From Isoetes taiwanensis (Eukaryota; Streptophyta; Lycopodiopsida; Isoetales; Isoetaceae), in assembly GCA_021234155.1 (NCBI GenBank), contig JAJEKV010000046.1, forward strand, positions 9,865,012 to 9,929,011: a stretch of 64,000 nucleotides of DNA, in the 5' to 3' direction. The notes below the pieces were generated by a model. The model made no database searches. It was not told where the DNA came from and was given only the letters and a program-made list of their open reading frames with translations. This document shows positions 45,248 through 57,205 of this stretch, piece by piece (the first letter of the stretch is position 1; each line of letters begins with the position of its first letter). Position numbers and translations under genes: made by a program.

Positions 45248-46809
45248 TGTGACGTTCCACATATTTATACGCCTATTTAAGTATAAATACATGACACGTC
45301 ACTATGAATACATTAATTATTCATAAGCTAAGGTTAGCTATGTTAATAATTAAATTATAAAGGTGGAAACCTAACCCAAAATCCTAATTCGAATTTAGGG
45401 CTTATCCTAATATTAAAAAGGGCTAAAATACCAAATTAGCTAATATTAACCAATCTAGAGCTGCCAACTGGCCCAAATCGATTGGGCAAGGGAGAGTTAC
45501 TAATTTGGGACCCAAATTGGGGTTTTGTACCCCCATTTACCCCAATTCGAATTGGGGGAGGTTGGTGGAGGAGGAGCTGCTGTTCCACCTTGTTCCAGCC
45601 AGCAGGATGGAGAACCCGAGCGATAGTGGACCTAGCTTGATCCCGGTTAGTACGTAGATAGCTTGGATCCCTAGATAATCATAGGATTAACTCTTGTATG
45701 CTCAGAAGGTAGCTAGGATTAACCCTTGTATGGATAGATGTATGGTTAATCTCTATTTTATGTTCTATTCGAAGCTATAGATGGATGGCTGTATAAGGAT
45801 AGCTTTCTTTCTGTTCCTTCTGTGTTGTATGGGTAGGGGGGTAGAGATCTAAAGGCCATCTAGAAGTAGAGATGCTCCTAGATAGAACCCTTAAAACCCA
45901 GTAAATGCAGCCTGTGCACAAGTGGATGCTATGATGTGGTTCAGCGCCAGACAATGAGTATGAGGGTGAATCGGGGTGGGGGTCCCGCCTAGCGGCTTCT
46001 GGGACTCCTACAAAGGTGCTAGACTTATAGCCGGTCACCGTGTGTGGGCGGGTATGGGTCCGACACTCTGACCGGAGGGCGTGAGTCATAGATGGTCGCC
46101 CGGGCTCGAACGGGGTAGTGAGCTGACCTTTAGATTTAGGGGAGTAAGTCCTGCACGGATGCTGGGTCGCTGATGCGGCACGTGTTCTCTAGCACACCCG
46201 GGATCTGTCATACTCGGGAGGAGATGCCTCTCCGACCTGCCTCATCGGACCGGGAGATGTAACCGGAGTAGTCCCCAGGTGATTCCTTTGGATTGCGCCT
46301 CCTGAGGACTACAAGCACGCCATAGCATGATTCAAATTATCGGCAAAGTGTGCAATGCGAGTGGCGGATGGAGTGGACAACCCTAGCCATTGTCTTATGC
46401 CAATAACGCCATGTTATACCTCATGTCTAGCATTATCTTGAGGCCCTGACCATCAGTTGCCCCCATGGAGTCTGAGCCCAGGGTAGAGCTCTTAGTTATG
46501 GTGTATTTCCTTTGTTATGTTGGTATTCTAGTGTTAGTTGTATTGATGATGATGGGCCACCCTTCGTGGTAATATATTATTTATTAGTATTGTTGCTAGG
46601 TGCTAACATATATGTACGCTTCCGCTATATAAGATTCCCATAGAAGGCATGGGACGAATGACACCTCCGTGTCCTTCACCCGGACACTTGGCCATCACAA
46701 GTTGTTCGAGTCAGACGGAGGGCCTTTCCGTGGTGATGGATTCGCCATGGGAGGGGAATTTCCCGTATTTATACGATGGGAGCATCGTATGGATTCGGGG
46801 AGTGTCACA
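45248..46809 (+). repeat. 5' LTR of the nested element
   Basis: TG...CA termini. A TATATAAG box at 46626-46633 lies about 180 bp before the LTR end and is the likely promoter. The other LTR has TATATAGG at the same place. The two LTRs differ by scattered substitutions and small indels, so the insertion is not recent. Confidence 0.93.
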
Positions 46810-46810
46810 A

Positions 46811-46822
46811 TGGTATCAGAGC
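46811..46822 (+). other. Primer-binding site of the nested element
   Basis: TGGTATCAGAGC, one base after the 5' LTR, an exact match to the usual plant initiator-tRNA-Met primer site. Confidence 0.9.
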
Positions 46823-47299
46823 ATGATCTTGGTAGACCAGATCATAGCACTCGTCATGTCTAACTCGTTAGACCGTTAGATAGTAGGGGACCTCCAATGT
46901 AGGAAACTTACACCAAATCCATAATTAGGATGAGTTTTGGCCTAAGTATGCGAGGATTGAGCCAGTTAAGAAGAAAAATTCCAAATAGTAAGATGAAGTT
47001 ATGTTGAGTTTTCGGCAGAATGCAGTCCCTTTTCTCCGGAGGCCGTAACTTTCTCTAGGTAACTCGGATTGAGGCGATTTTTGCTCCAATGCGTCCGGCA
47101 TGGTCCAAATACCCTAGGGACCTCATCATCCAGCATCAAAATGGCAAAAAAGGGGGCCAAAAGTCAACTCGGGCGCCGCTTGCATTTTGACGTCTCAGAA
47201 TCTCAATAGAAACCCGTATAATGCCACTCGCGCCCGACCGTATATGGCGCGTATTCCCGTCGTATAAAAATTTTTGTATTTTTTTATTTTCGTATTTTT

Positions 47300-47535
47300 T
47301 TGGAACCTTTGACTCAGATTTGAACCCGTGACCTCTCAACTCGAAGCCTGGGTGCTTACCACCACACCCAACCCTCTTTAATGTCATATATATGTTACAT
47401 ATTCTTATACATATGCAGTACCCTGTTTCTCTGCATAGCAACTTTTATATAAAAGGGTACTATGGAGTCTTGAACTCCCAGCACCTAGCCAAACGCTTTA
47501 CCAACAGGATAAGCCTCCTTTTAGTGGATATAATA
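47300..47535 (-). other. Two tRNA-like modules inside the nested element
   Basis: On the minus strand, GTGGTGGTAAGCACC followed 35 bases on by GGGTTCAAATCTG (47317-47372) and TGTTGGTAAAGCG followed by GGAGTTCAAGACTCC (47466-47525) have the spacing and text of RNA polymerase III A and B boxes. No complete cloverleaf could be folded by eye, so these are tRNA-derived sequences, possibly SINE heads, and not tRNA genes. Confidence 0.4.
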
Positions 47536-48589
47536 GTCTCGCATTATACTTAACCAATAGCATCACTATTTCTCCAGAAAAACTCCTGTCTACCATTACT
47601 CTTCCCTAAACCAACGCTGCGGTGGTAACCACTCCGCCGGACTTGTGCAACCATGGTGGGGTAGGAATACCCTAAGGGTTCTTACCATTAATGCGGAATG
47701 TCTCCCGTAGCCATATCGACGAACGTTCACGTTGAGCGATGGAAGGGAATTCCTCGGAGTAAGATAGAACCTTCCAAGTTGGATTCTAATCCACTATTCA
47801 CCTTGAATATTCTTTAGACGACGACGATAATAATGTCCAGTTATCGACATTCCTCGATCTATAGCTTTAAATATTTCTTTTCCTTTGGTAAACGCCTTGA
47901 TAACAATACTTCTTCGGGCTTTGCCATGATTCAATCTATACTACAATCATATGCTTTTTATTAGACCTTATTCGACGTTACATAGTAAGGGTTAAGTAAT
48001 ATTTTATCGACATAATTACAATTAACGTTGTTTCTCTCTAGTGTCTAAGCCTTGACTCCTTTCATTTCCTAGAGAAAGGATCTTTCTTCGACCAACCAAC
48101 TAGGGACTGCCATGCAGCACCCCTCTAGATCATGGCTTTAGCTTTAATCCTATCACCCTTCACTACTTCTCCTTGATTGTAGTGTTTCTTTAGGGGATCA
48201 CTTCCCCCAGCTCAGGTTGCATACTCTATAACGCATAATGAGTGCTTGTGCTAGAACCCCCACAACAATGTCAACACTCTACTCTAAATTATCTAGAGTA
48301 CAAACATTAGTACTATTGTGTGCCAAACTTCATCGCCTATGTGGCTATGATTAATTATTTGCGCCACGCGCCTATCAATCTGACAGCGGCCTACCCTCTT
48401 TTGGGGTTCTTCCACCGTAATGGTCCAATGCCATCCAGCCATTGTTGACTACTCACCTCCTTCTAGGGTATCTAGATATGGTTGGGGCAAAGTATTTCCA
48501 ACCATTATTTTAGTGCCTAAACGTCCTTAAGTTCCGCAAATGAACTTATATATTCTAAGGGATTATGTGAATATCCCAAAGGACAGTAC

Positions 48590-48750
48590 CACCCAAAGAC
48601 CTCTCAAGATAGGCCTCCTCTATTAAGAGATCTTGTGTTCAAGTCTCTGGGGGGGTCCGTCTTACGTCCTCATGGACGCTGCCAATGTGGCATGACGTAT
48701 AGATACTATCTAACTATCTATCTATCTATCTATCTATTAAAAAGGTTCTT
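48590..48750 (+). mobile_element. SINE candidate with (CTAT)n tail
   Basis: A tRNA-like head (TAGGCCTCCTCTATTAAGAG, B-box-like TGTGTTCAAGTCTCTGG at 48628-48645) is followed by a ~60-bp body and a (CTAT)n tail at 48706-48738. The flanking duplication was not identified. Confidence 0.45.
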
Positions 48751-48999
48751 GGTGAATTCAATTCACCTTGTTGTCCTAGGACATGGAGCTCTTCTTCCCT
48801 AAGCCATGCCCCAAATCTTTAAAGAGTTTCTCAGCTCTTGTTGCCTTTCAAGCCGCAAGTCTACCTTTGCATGTTAGCAAAGACCACCCTTCATGTTAGG
48901 TAATAACCTTCCTCTCCAGATTGCTAAATATCATTAATAAGGGTCCTTCATTCCTTCTCTTCTTCAATATGTTTTCTACGTCTATGACCGATTTTCAAC

Positions 49000-51900
49000 A
49001 TCTCGGCCCTTACGCCTGGCACAGCGTACACAATTCACCCTTTGATTCTGACCTTTATTCAGTAGAGTCAGCCCATTTACTCCTTTACGTATTCGTTAAC
49101 CGTCTTGTGGCTTCTATAAGCCGCTATCATATGGCCCCTACATTGTTAACCCACCTACCATTGGGGGTCATGCTTCAATGTTGTCCTAATATCCTAGAAA
49201 TGTTAGTCATTACATTTCTTTGTCATGACGTTATGCTGCTGTTGTGGCATTCCAAATGATGTGGCATCCGCTTTAAGCCATAGTCATGGCCTAAGAGTGA
49301 GTGACCCTTCGTATAAATCGTAAATTACCTGGAGTCATCAAGATGCATGCCTGGTATTTTGTGAGTCTTCCTACAATACCGACGTTTGATATAACCCGGG
49401 CTTGTAGCGATGTTCGAACCCTGTATATTCTAACTTACACCTCCATGTAACCCATGGCGTTCACCCTTGCCTGATCCGGGTATGGATCATGTGGGAAAGC
49501 TAGTCTTAGGTGTCTATGCAAGAGACATTCGAATTTCTAGCAGGTAACTGCTATTCGCTACCTATCCTGGAATTGTAATATTGTACTATTCAACCCCATC
49601 ATCTTGAGCTTCATTCTATTGGCTGTTGACATTTATTTCAAGTGCCAACTACCACATCATACCCTAGCATGCAACGGATTGACGGTCCTTTGCACATTTC
49701 GAACATATCTCCAGACCCTTCATCGGTAACTTTGGGGTACACTCGTCTTTTTCTCCCCATGTCGCCACTTAACTTACCTCTCCAAGATGTTATCGTATAT
49801 GTACATAGTATGTAATAAACATATATCCTCATCCCACAATGCTAGAGCTCTGCTCTAACTTCGCTAAAGTGTAACTTTGGTAGTTCTTTCTAACAAAACC
49901 CATTGCCTATGTACCTTTATGATGTGGCTGCACCACCTACCTCCCAAATGGACAGGGGCCAACTCTATGTTGGACTTGTATATGCTGCCTATATTTTGAT
50001 AGTGTCTCTAGCTAATTCAACCATTCATTTAGTGCCTTATGGTACTTTAACCCCGTACATAAACTATGATTCCCCCACGGGATTATGCCATAATTCCGAA
50101 GGCTACTACCCCACATGAGGAGCTTTTCTAAAGACTTCTTTCGCTAAGGATCCTTTGTGTCCTCAATATCAACTATGCTTAGTCACAATTAACCTATTTT
50201 TCTTAAGTTATCATGTGGACTTCAGTTTTTGATCAGTTTCAAATGTTGTCATCCTTGGCTCCCTTATAATGAAGCAGAGGCACTACAACCTCTTCGTCTC
50301 TTAATAGGAAAACCCAATGTTTCAATCTTCGTTAGTAACCGCCATATGGTTAGCCAATTCCTTACCATCTTAAGAGTTTCCAAGTCATAATCTCTAAGCG
50401 GTCTATGCCTAAAGGCAACGGATCCTCCAACTTCTACTTCAGCATTTAGAATTGTTCCCCGCGAGTAGGGTAACTCTTAGGATATATGGACTACTGGTCT
50501 ATATAATCTCACCCCTTTTGATCTATACACCTCGTCTTGATTTTTTTTATCGGGACTTAGAATTCCTATGTATTGCCTCTTCTCGGTTATCCCTAAAGGT
50601 ATAATCGCCAAAGTCATCGTACTCCTTCTTTTCTTCCATCAGGGGGACGCGATATTTTATACATCTTTTTATTCCCAAAACCAAATAAATGCTCTCGGCT
50701 TATAACAATGAAGTAATTCATTGGTATCTAGAACCTTTGAGTAGCTAAGCTCTCATTATCGGTTATTCCAACACCGTTCCAACCATCCTCGGGATGTTTT
50801 TGAATGTAACATCACCGTATATGCTAGACTTACTCTAGCTATTTTCACTGATTTAAACTCTTCTCATCTCCCTTAGTACGCCGTATCTAAGATAGTCAAC
50901 TCCAACCATTGGGATAACTTGAATGCTTATCTCTGGTAAAGCACACCTAACCCAATATCTTCGTATATAAGCATATCATTACGCTCATTCTTTAAACCTT
51001 GTCAAGTAATATTTCACTCGCCTTGTAGGAATATTCTACTATCTTTTAATATGATATACATCTGAATATCACAATCGACGTCTTTGATATGCTCACCACT
51101 ATAGTATTTGATAGTACTAAACCCTTCCTACATCCAAGACCGCTACGTTGTTATTATATGATATAGTAACATGTGTGCACCAACCCTAAGTCTAGACTCA
51201 TATGTAACTCGTTGACATCGGTTATCTGGTACCATAGACATGTTGTGGTTTCGACACCACACTTTCTAGACTCTCTAGCCTTAGTTTGCCTTGGTCCTCA
51301 AGCTCTACTCACAACTTCCACAGGGGCAAATGCCACCCTAAGTCCTAGTGGACATGTTTAACGTCTAGTATAAAAACTCTTATCTTCATTACTTCCGTAT
51401 TCATATGGAATGTGAACTAAAAGTTCTAGTATACATCCTATCTTTTTCAAGTTACGTTTTGCCAATAAATCGTCCTAGTACGTATATACCAACGCGGAGC
51501 TACTCCTCGAGATACACACACGATACCAAGTCCAGCACACATTCTCCCTGGTGAGATGTTCATTGGGCGCCTACCTTGTTCATACTCCAGACTTTGGTCT
51601 ATTTAAAGTGTCCCTCCAAATTCTCTATATTTGAAACGTTGTTTACACCAACTTTCAAGCACCTCTTGTCTCCCACTTGTCGTGTGGGTACATTACTTGC
51701 CTTCCTAATGTATCATTAGTTGAAGGTCAACTTTCCTTCATAGTCTGGCTTCACCAAAGTTCCAACATACCTTGCAGCTTTTCGATGGTTGCGCCTGTTC
51801 CTACCAATTGTCGTCTTCTCTTGACCTTATGTGGAAACTACATTCCACACTATTCTCCAGTCTGTTATACGGCATCTCGATGCTGCAGACATAACATGTG

Positions 51901-53385
51901 TCCATTTCCTTAATTTATACCATGCATAATGGTCATGCATTTCACCAACGTCATTAAGCACGAGGCTACGTGATCTTCTTAGTCGTCTATAATCTTGCGT
52001 CTTTATTTCACGCCTCAGGAACATTCAATCTCTTTACCAAACACAATATATGTGTAATTTTATAATCCATAGTTTATGGATCAATATCCTCATACGACAT
52101 TATTCTCTACCGTTCCGCGAATCATACCTCGACTCAAGTAGGTCGACATTCTATACCTTCACCATTATATAATAGCCTCAAGAAGCACCAGGCATGCTTT
52201 CGATGCTTCCGTCGTACCTGTGCCATGTCAATGTACGAATGTCTAGATATCTAATAAACGTATAGATATAACTAAGGAATTAATATGTGTGCTCATGTGA
52301 GGTAAAGCTCGTTTTAGTATTAATTCACCTCGAAATTCCGTTGGTCAATTAACCTAAGGAACCATCTATTATTCTATTTTGCAGCATTATCAGATACAAG
52401 CCTTAGATCCATGATTTTAGATTTAGCTCCACAAAGGTTTTACCCATGGTTACTTAAAGCCAACAATATAGCAATTGGAGTTTTACACCTTAGAACTTTA
52501 TTTGAAATTAAACCAACATTTAAATCAACAATGTAGTCTCACTTTCTAAAGGTCTTTACCCCTCGCATATCAAGGTCTGGCTATCAGTTACAGCTAAGTG
52601 TAAACTATGGATCAAGAGTGTGAGTGTGGAAACATTAAAGATACTCAAAAGGGGAAAGCTATTTAAACACATAGTCAAATATAATAGAAGGATATAATTA
52701 TGTATGTCTTACACAAACTCCTAAGGGAATAACAAGACTTAGATAATGTTATAACAAGGTTATGAATGAAGAACGTCTGTCTGTAATTAATATTAAACTA
52801 TATAGGTCAAAATGGCAAATACAGTACAATATATAATTCTATTAAAAGGTAACTATAAATGTCAGGGGCATCTAAATAGTCACGATAGCAATATATGAGT
52901 TGTTAAAACTGTAACAAAATAGGAAAACAAAATTTAGATGCAAAATTATATTACGGCTGGCTGTAATAAAATCACTTGCAAAGTGAAGGGAGAATATAAT
53001 AGATATATACACAGAAGTTAATATGATTAGAATGACTTTCTACTAAACAGTGCGAGATTAATAACTCTGTATTATAATATAACAACAAATAGAAGTTCTT
53101 TATATCTATACATGTCTTCAGTTACATGTATGTATAGAAAGAATGATTTCTAAAATAGATAGACTATGAACTCATCATCATGTCTGATCTATACCTCTAC
53201 CTCTTATATCCCAGAGTTATAAATTGCACATTACAAGTCATTTCAAACTTAATCACTTTGAACATGACAACGTCTGTGTGACTTATAATATCACACTATT
53301 TTTTTAAGGAGGGGAGCCTTCCTTCCAATGTATGATGTGTTGCCCTGCAACAAGAGTAGTCTTGATGCTGAGGACAACATCATTT
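49000..53385. other. Noncoding interior of the nested LTR element
   Basis: No supported gene on either strand. Between about 47.4 and 52.2 kb the plus strand is clearly richer in C and T than in A and G, the opposite of the A-rich sense strand usual for plant LTR elements. From 52.3 kb on the DNA becomes A-rich. Confidence 0.6.
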
Positions 53386-53400
53386 TTAAGGTGGGGAGAA

Positions 53401-54999
53401 TGTGACGTTCCACATATTTATACGCCTATTTAAGTATAAATACATGACACGTCACTATGAATAATTAATGGCAATTAATTATTCATAAGCTAAGGTTAGC
53501 TATGTTAATAATTAACTTATAAAGGTGGAAACCTAACCCAAAACCCTAATTCGAATTTAGGGCTTATCCTAATATTAAAAAGGGCTAAAATACCAAATTA
53601 GCTAATATTAACCAATCTAGAGCTGCCACCTGGCCCAAATCGATTGGGCAAGGAAGAGTTCCTAATTTGGGACCCAAATTGGGGTTTTGTACCCCCATTT
53701 ACCCCAATTCGAATTGGGGGAGGTTGGTGGAGGAGGGGCTGCTATTCCACCTTGTTCCAGCCAGCATGATGGAGAATCCGAGCGATAGTGGACCTAGCTT
53801 GATCCCGGTTAGTACATAGATAGCTTGGATTCCTAGATAATCATAGGATTAACTCTTGTATGCTCAGAAGGTAGCTAGGATTAACCCTTGTATGGATAGA
53901 TGTATGGTTAATCTCTATTTTATGTTCTATTCGAAGCTATGGATGGATGGATGTATAAGGATAGCTTTCTTTCTGTTCCTTCTGTGTTATATGGGTAAAA
54001 GGGGGGTAGAGACCTAAAGGCCATCTATAAGTAGAGATGCTCCTAGATAGAACCCTTAAAACCCAGTAAATGCGGTCTGTGCACAAGAGCCTACCTGGCT
54101 GTGGATGCTATGATGTGGTTCAGCACCAGACAACGAGTATGAGGGTGAATCGGGGGTGGAGTCCTGCCTAGCGCGGCTACGGGACTCCTACAGTGTGCTA
54201 GACTTATAGCCGGTCACTGTGTGTGGACCGGGTATGGGTCTGACACTCTCTGGGCCGGAGGGCGTGAGTCATAGATGGCCGTCCTGGGCTCGAACGGGTT
54301 GGTGAGCTGATCTTTAGATTTAGGGGAGTAAGTCGGGTATGGATGCGGGGGTCGCTGATGCGGCACGTGTTCTCTAGCACACCCAGGGATCCGTCATACT
54401 CGGGGAGGAGACGCCTCTCTAACCTGCCTCATCGGACCGGGGAGATGTAACCCGGAGTAGTCCCGCAGGGTGATTCCTTGGGATTGCGTCTCCGGATGGC
54501 TACAAGCGCGTCATAGCATGATTCAGCCTATCTGCAAAGTGTGCACAGGAGGGGAGGATGGAGTGGACAACCCTAGCCATTGTCTTATGCCAGCCAACGC
54601 CATGTTATACCTCTGTCTGCTGTTATCTTGAGGCCCTAACCGTCAGTTGCCCCCATGGAGTCTGAGCCCGGGGTAGAGCTCTTAGTTATGGTGTATTTCC
54701 TTTGTTATGTTGGTATTCTAGTGTTAGTTGTATTGACGATGATGGGCCATCCTTCGTGGTGGTATATTATTTATTAGTATTGTTGCTAGGTGCTAATATA
54801 TATGTACGCTTCCGCTATATAGGATTCCCATAGAAGGCGTGGGACGAATGACACCTCTGTGTCCTTCACCTGGACACTTGGCCATCACAAGTTGTTCGAG
54901 TCAGACGGAGGGCCTTTCCATGGTGATGGATTCGCCATGGGAGGGGAATTTCCCGTATTTATACGATGGGAGCATCGTATGGATTCGGGGAGCGTCACA
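53401..54999 (+). repeat. 3' LTR of the nested element
   Basis: Starts TGTGACGTTCCAC and ends GCGTCACA. It matches the 5' LTR throughout, with about 37 extra bases in several small indels. It is directly preceded by the polypurine tract. Confidence 0.93.
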
Positions 55000-55004
55000 A
55001 CATG

Positions 55005-55525
55005 GGAGTTTAAGAGTGCCTTTGAAGGTCATTTTACCCTTCCAGGATATAAGATAGATGAACGAGTTCTTCGACTGTAAGCAGGTTGGTACAGTAACGG
55101 AGTACAATGAGAAGTTTAGAAAATTGCAGCCTCATTGTCCTACAATGGACAAGGTAAATTTGTGCTCTAGGTTTGTGCAAGGCTTCAGGTGGATATAAAA
55201 AGAACACAATGTCAGGAGTATCATATACAGATCTTGAGGAGGTGGTAAGAATTGTGAAGCATCGAAAAGCAGATTTGGTAAAAAGCAGCACTAGATGCTT
55301 AATAGAAGAGGCAAGGCCAGTCTTCATGGCAAACGGAGAATTCCTCGAGGAGATGAAGGTATTATAGTAGCGGTTGAGCTGCTGCCCGCTCTAGGGATGT
55401 ATAGGCTAGTAACAGCCACGGGCCACAAACTAGATCCTCTCGAATGTCTACGGAGGAAAGGGATATGCATTAGTGAGAGGCATTGCTTTAGGTGTCATGA
55501 GCCTGGACATTAAGCATGAGCTTGT
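55005..55525 (+). pseudogene. Gypsy gag, C-terminal part with zinc knuckle
   Basis: Continues the capsid domain in frame after the nested element (EFKSAFEGHFTLPGYK, then TEYNEKFRKLQPHCPTM and SYTDLEEVVRIVKH in shifted frames). The zinc knuckle C-x2-C-x4-H-x4-C is still spaced correctly at 55484-55525, although two of the x4 codons between His and the last Cys are now stops. Confidence 0.82.
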
Positions 55526-55734
55526 GTTAATACCAGGACATATGCTGGGTATACTGCCTTTGCAGGGTTTGAAAATCAAAGAGGAGGAAGGCAGAATCAG
55601 CGACCAAGGCAATTTGAAGCTAATGCACCTAGACGGGGTCAAGGAAGAAGTGGCCCGTGGTATGGGGACAGAGGCGGCCGTAATAGAGGTTATGGCAGGG
55701 AGGATAGAAGGTTTGGGCAGCAAGAGAGCAGGAA

Positions 55735-56046
55735 ATGGGAGAGGCACGGGCTGCCACAATCCGAGATCCACCTACCGAAACTATGCACATGTGTGCTGCG
55801 ATGGAACAAGGCAATGTGGATGGCCAAGCTACTGTCACTCGTGTTCCAGATATTATTGATGGATGTTCAGTTATTTTTCTTATTGATTGTGGCAGTACCC
55901 ATAGTTTCATTTCTCCAAAATTGGTTGCTAAGTTAAACTCGCATGTGATTGAACAGCCTATGATGTATGTAGAATTAGCCGACGGCAAGGTTAAGCCATC
56001 GTATGCTATGGTTGAGTGCCTTGAAGTTAAGGCGGGGAAGGGCTAG
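55735..56046 (+). pseudogene. Gypsy aspartic protease domain
   Basis: A 103-codon frame with LIDCGSTHSFIS, the retropepsin active-site motif with D-C-G-S where D-S/T-G is usual. It is followed by MYVELADGKVKPS. The substitution in the catalytic triplet suggests decay. Confidence 0.8.
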
Positions 56047-56269
56047 CTTCATCGTTGACTTGGAAGGGACTTAGGAAGCAACTCAGAAGAGGTTTCTTCA
56101 AAATGGGATGTGCAGTGTTACAAGATGGTTTGCTAAGCTCAGCAAAGTTGCAAGAGGAAGCGATTGCCTCTGAAGTGCAGCAAGCTTTGGATGAGTTTAG
56201 AGATGTATTTTTTGCCTCCTCATAGGTTGGTAGATCATGAGATCGAGCTCATTCCAAGAGTGGAGCCTA

Positions 56270-57055
56270 TATCCAGACCACCTTATAGGTTTCATGCCTT
56301 AGAAATGGTAAAGTTTGAAAAGCAATTGGCTGAATTGTAGGATCATGGCTTTATAAGGCCCAATACGTCCCCATTTGGTGTCCCTATTTTGTTTGTGAAG
56401 AAAAAGGATGGCATATAAAGACTTTGTATTGATTACCGGATGCTTAATCAGATTACAGTTAAAAACATGTATGTGTTGCCAGGGTAGACGAGTTGTTTGA
56501 TGAATTGAGTCAAGCTAAGTATTTTACTAAGATTGATCTTCGGGCTGGATACCACCAAATAAGGATCAAGGAGTCGGATATCTATAAGACTGCCAATGTT
56601 ACGCACTAGCACCTCTAGTAATAACCAACATTCCAAAAGGGCGGATCCTTCAAGGAAATCGTTATCCAATGGGCCCCATCCTTTCCAAGGCTTTATCCCA
56701 TATCCCACAGACCATATCAATTCCTCCCCCTCCTAGAGATGCTTGCCCTCAAGGATGTGGAACACACCAAGGTTGCCACGAGGAATTGAACCTTGGCTCC
56801 TGATACCAAATGTTATGCACTAGCATCTCTAGTGATAACCAAAACACCAAAAGGGCGGATCCTTCAAGGAAATCATTATCCAATGGGTCCCAACCTTTCC
56901 AAGGCTTTATTTCATACGCCACAGACCATATCAGCCTTTCAGACATGCTATGGTCACTATGAGTTTGTTGTGATGCATTTGGGCTAACCAATGCGCCTGC
57001 TACCTTTATGCGATTGATGAACGATTTTTTTAGACCTTTCCTGGATAATTTCATA
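56270..57055 (+). pseudogene. Gypsy reverse transcriptase, split by a SMART element
   Basis: Before the insertion: [42 protein letters not shown]-like text with a frame change. After it: FQTCYGHYEFVVMHLG, TNAPATFMRLMNDFFRPFLD. The YxDD block is missing because the element is deleted from here to the integrase. Confidence 0.85.
56597..56933 (-). mobile_element. 337-bp SMART/TRIM-type miniature LTR retrotransposon
   Basis: Two 123-bp direct repeats (56597-56719 and 56811-56933) that start TGTTA and end ATATCA on the plus strand enclose only 91 bp. In minus orientation the interior starts with a primer-binding site (TGGTATCAGGAGCCAAGG, next to 56810) and ends with a purine tract (GGAGGGGGAGGAAT, 56720-56733) before the 3' LTR. 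That is all an LTR retrotransposon needs in cis, without any gene. The flanks are GCCAA and GCCTT, so only three bases of the 5-bp target duplication agree. It lies inside the RT gene of the host Gypsy element. Confidence 0.9.
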
Positions 57056-57205
57056 TGCATGAATTTTATTGTAGATCTACCTCGAACACGGGCAGGGTAC
57101 AATGCCATTTATGTTGTGGTAGACAAAGTGACTAAGCAAGCACATTTTATGCCGACAAAGACGACAGCTATAGCTATGGATATCTCCAAGTTATTCCCAT
57201 TCTAA
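57056..57205 (+). pseudogene. Gypsy integrase core fragment
   Basis: NFIVDLPRTRAGYNAIYVVV and AHFMPTKTTAIAMDISKLF are the start of the integrase catalytic core with its first Asp. It is fused directly to the RT fragment, so RNase H and the integrase N-terminus were deleted. The frame ends at 57205. Confidence 0.85.

Larger units (their letters stand above)
45248..54999 (+). mobile_element. 9.75 kb LTR element with noncoding interior (LARD-like)
   Basis: Bounded by LTRs of 1562 bp (45248-46809) and 1599 bp (53401-54999) that start TGTGACG and end CGTCACA. A perfect 5-bp target duplication, ACATG, flanks it (45243-45247 and 55000-55004). A primer-binding site (TGGTATCAGAGC, 46811) and a polypurine tract (AAGGTGGGGAGAA, 53388-53400) are in place. 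The 6.6 kb interior has no frame above ~112 codons and no recognisable gag or pol, except for a short end-of-pol trace (DAEDNIIFKV) just before the polypurine tract. It must have been moved by proteins supplied in trans, or it has been rewritten since insertion. Size and structure fit a large retrotransposon derivative. Confidence 0.88.
44786..57205 (+). mobile_element. Decayed Ty3/Gypsy element hosting two nested insertions
   Basis: Order of parts: primer-binding site TGGTATCAGAG (44789), gag start ATG (44887), gag (to 45247, continued 55005-55470), CCHC zinc knuckle (55484-55525), protease (55840-56046), RT (about 56270-56596, continued 56934-57055) and an integrase fragment (57056-57200). 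RNase H and most of the integrase are deleted between RT and integrase. A 9.75 kb LTR element sits in gag and a 337-bp element sits in RT. Both left the outer reading frame in register, so they came in when gag and RT were still readable. Confidence 0.9.

Noticed and set aside
46085-46125. tRNA-like B box (GGGCTCGAACGGGG) inside the LTR
   Set aside because: No A box at the right distance, and the stretch is part of the LTR in both copies.
47317-47372. A functional tRNA gene
   Set aside because: B-box-like text is present, but acceptor and anticodon stems could not be paired convincingly.
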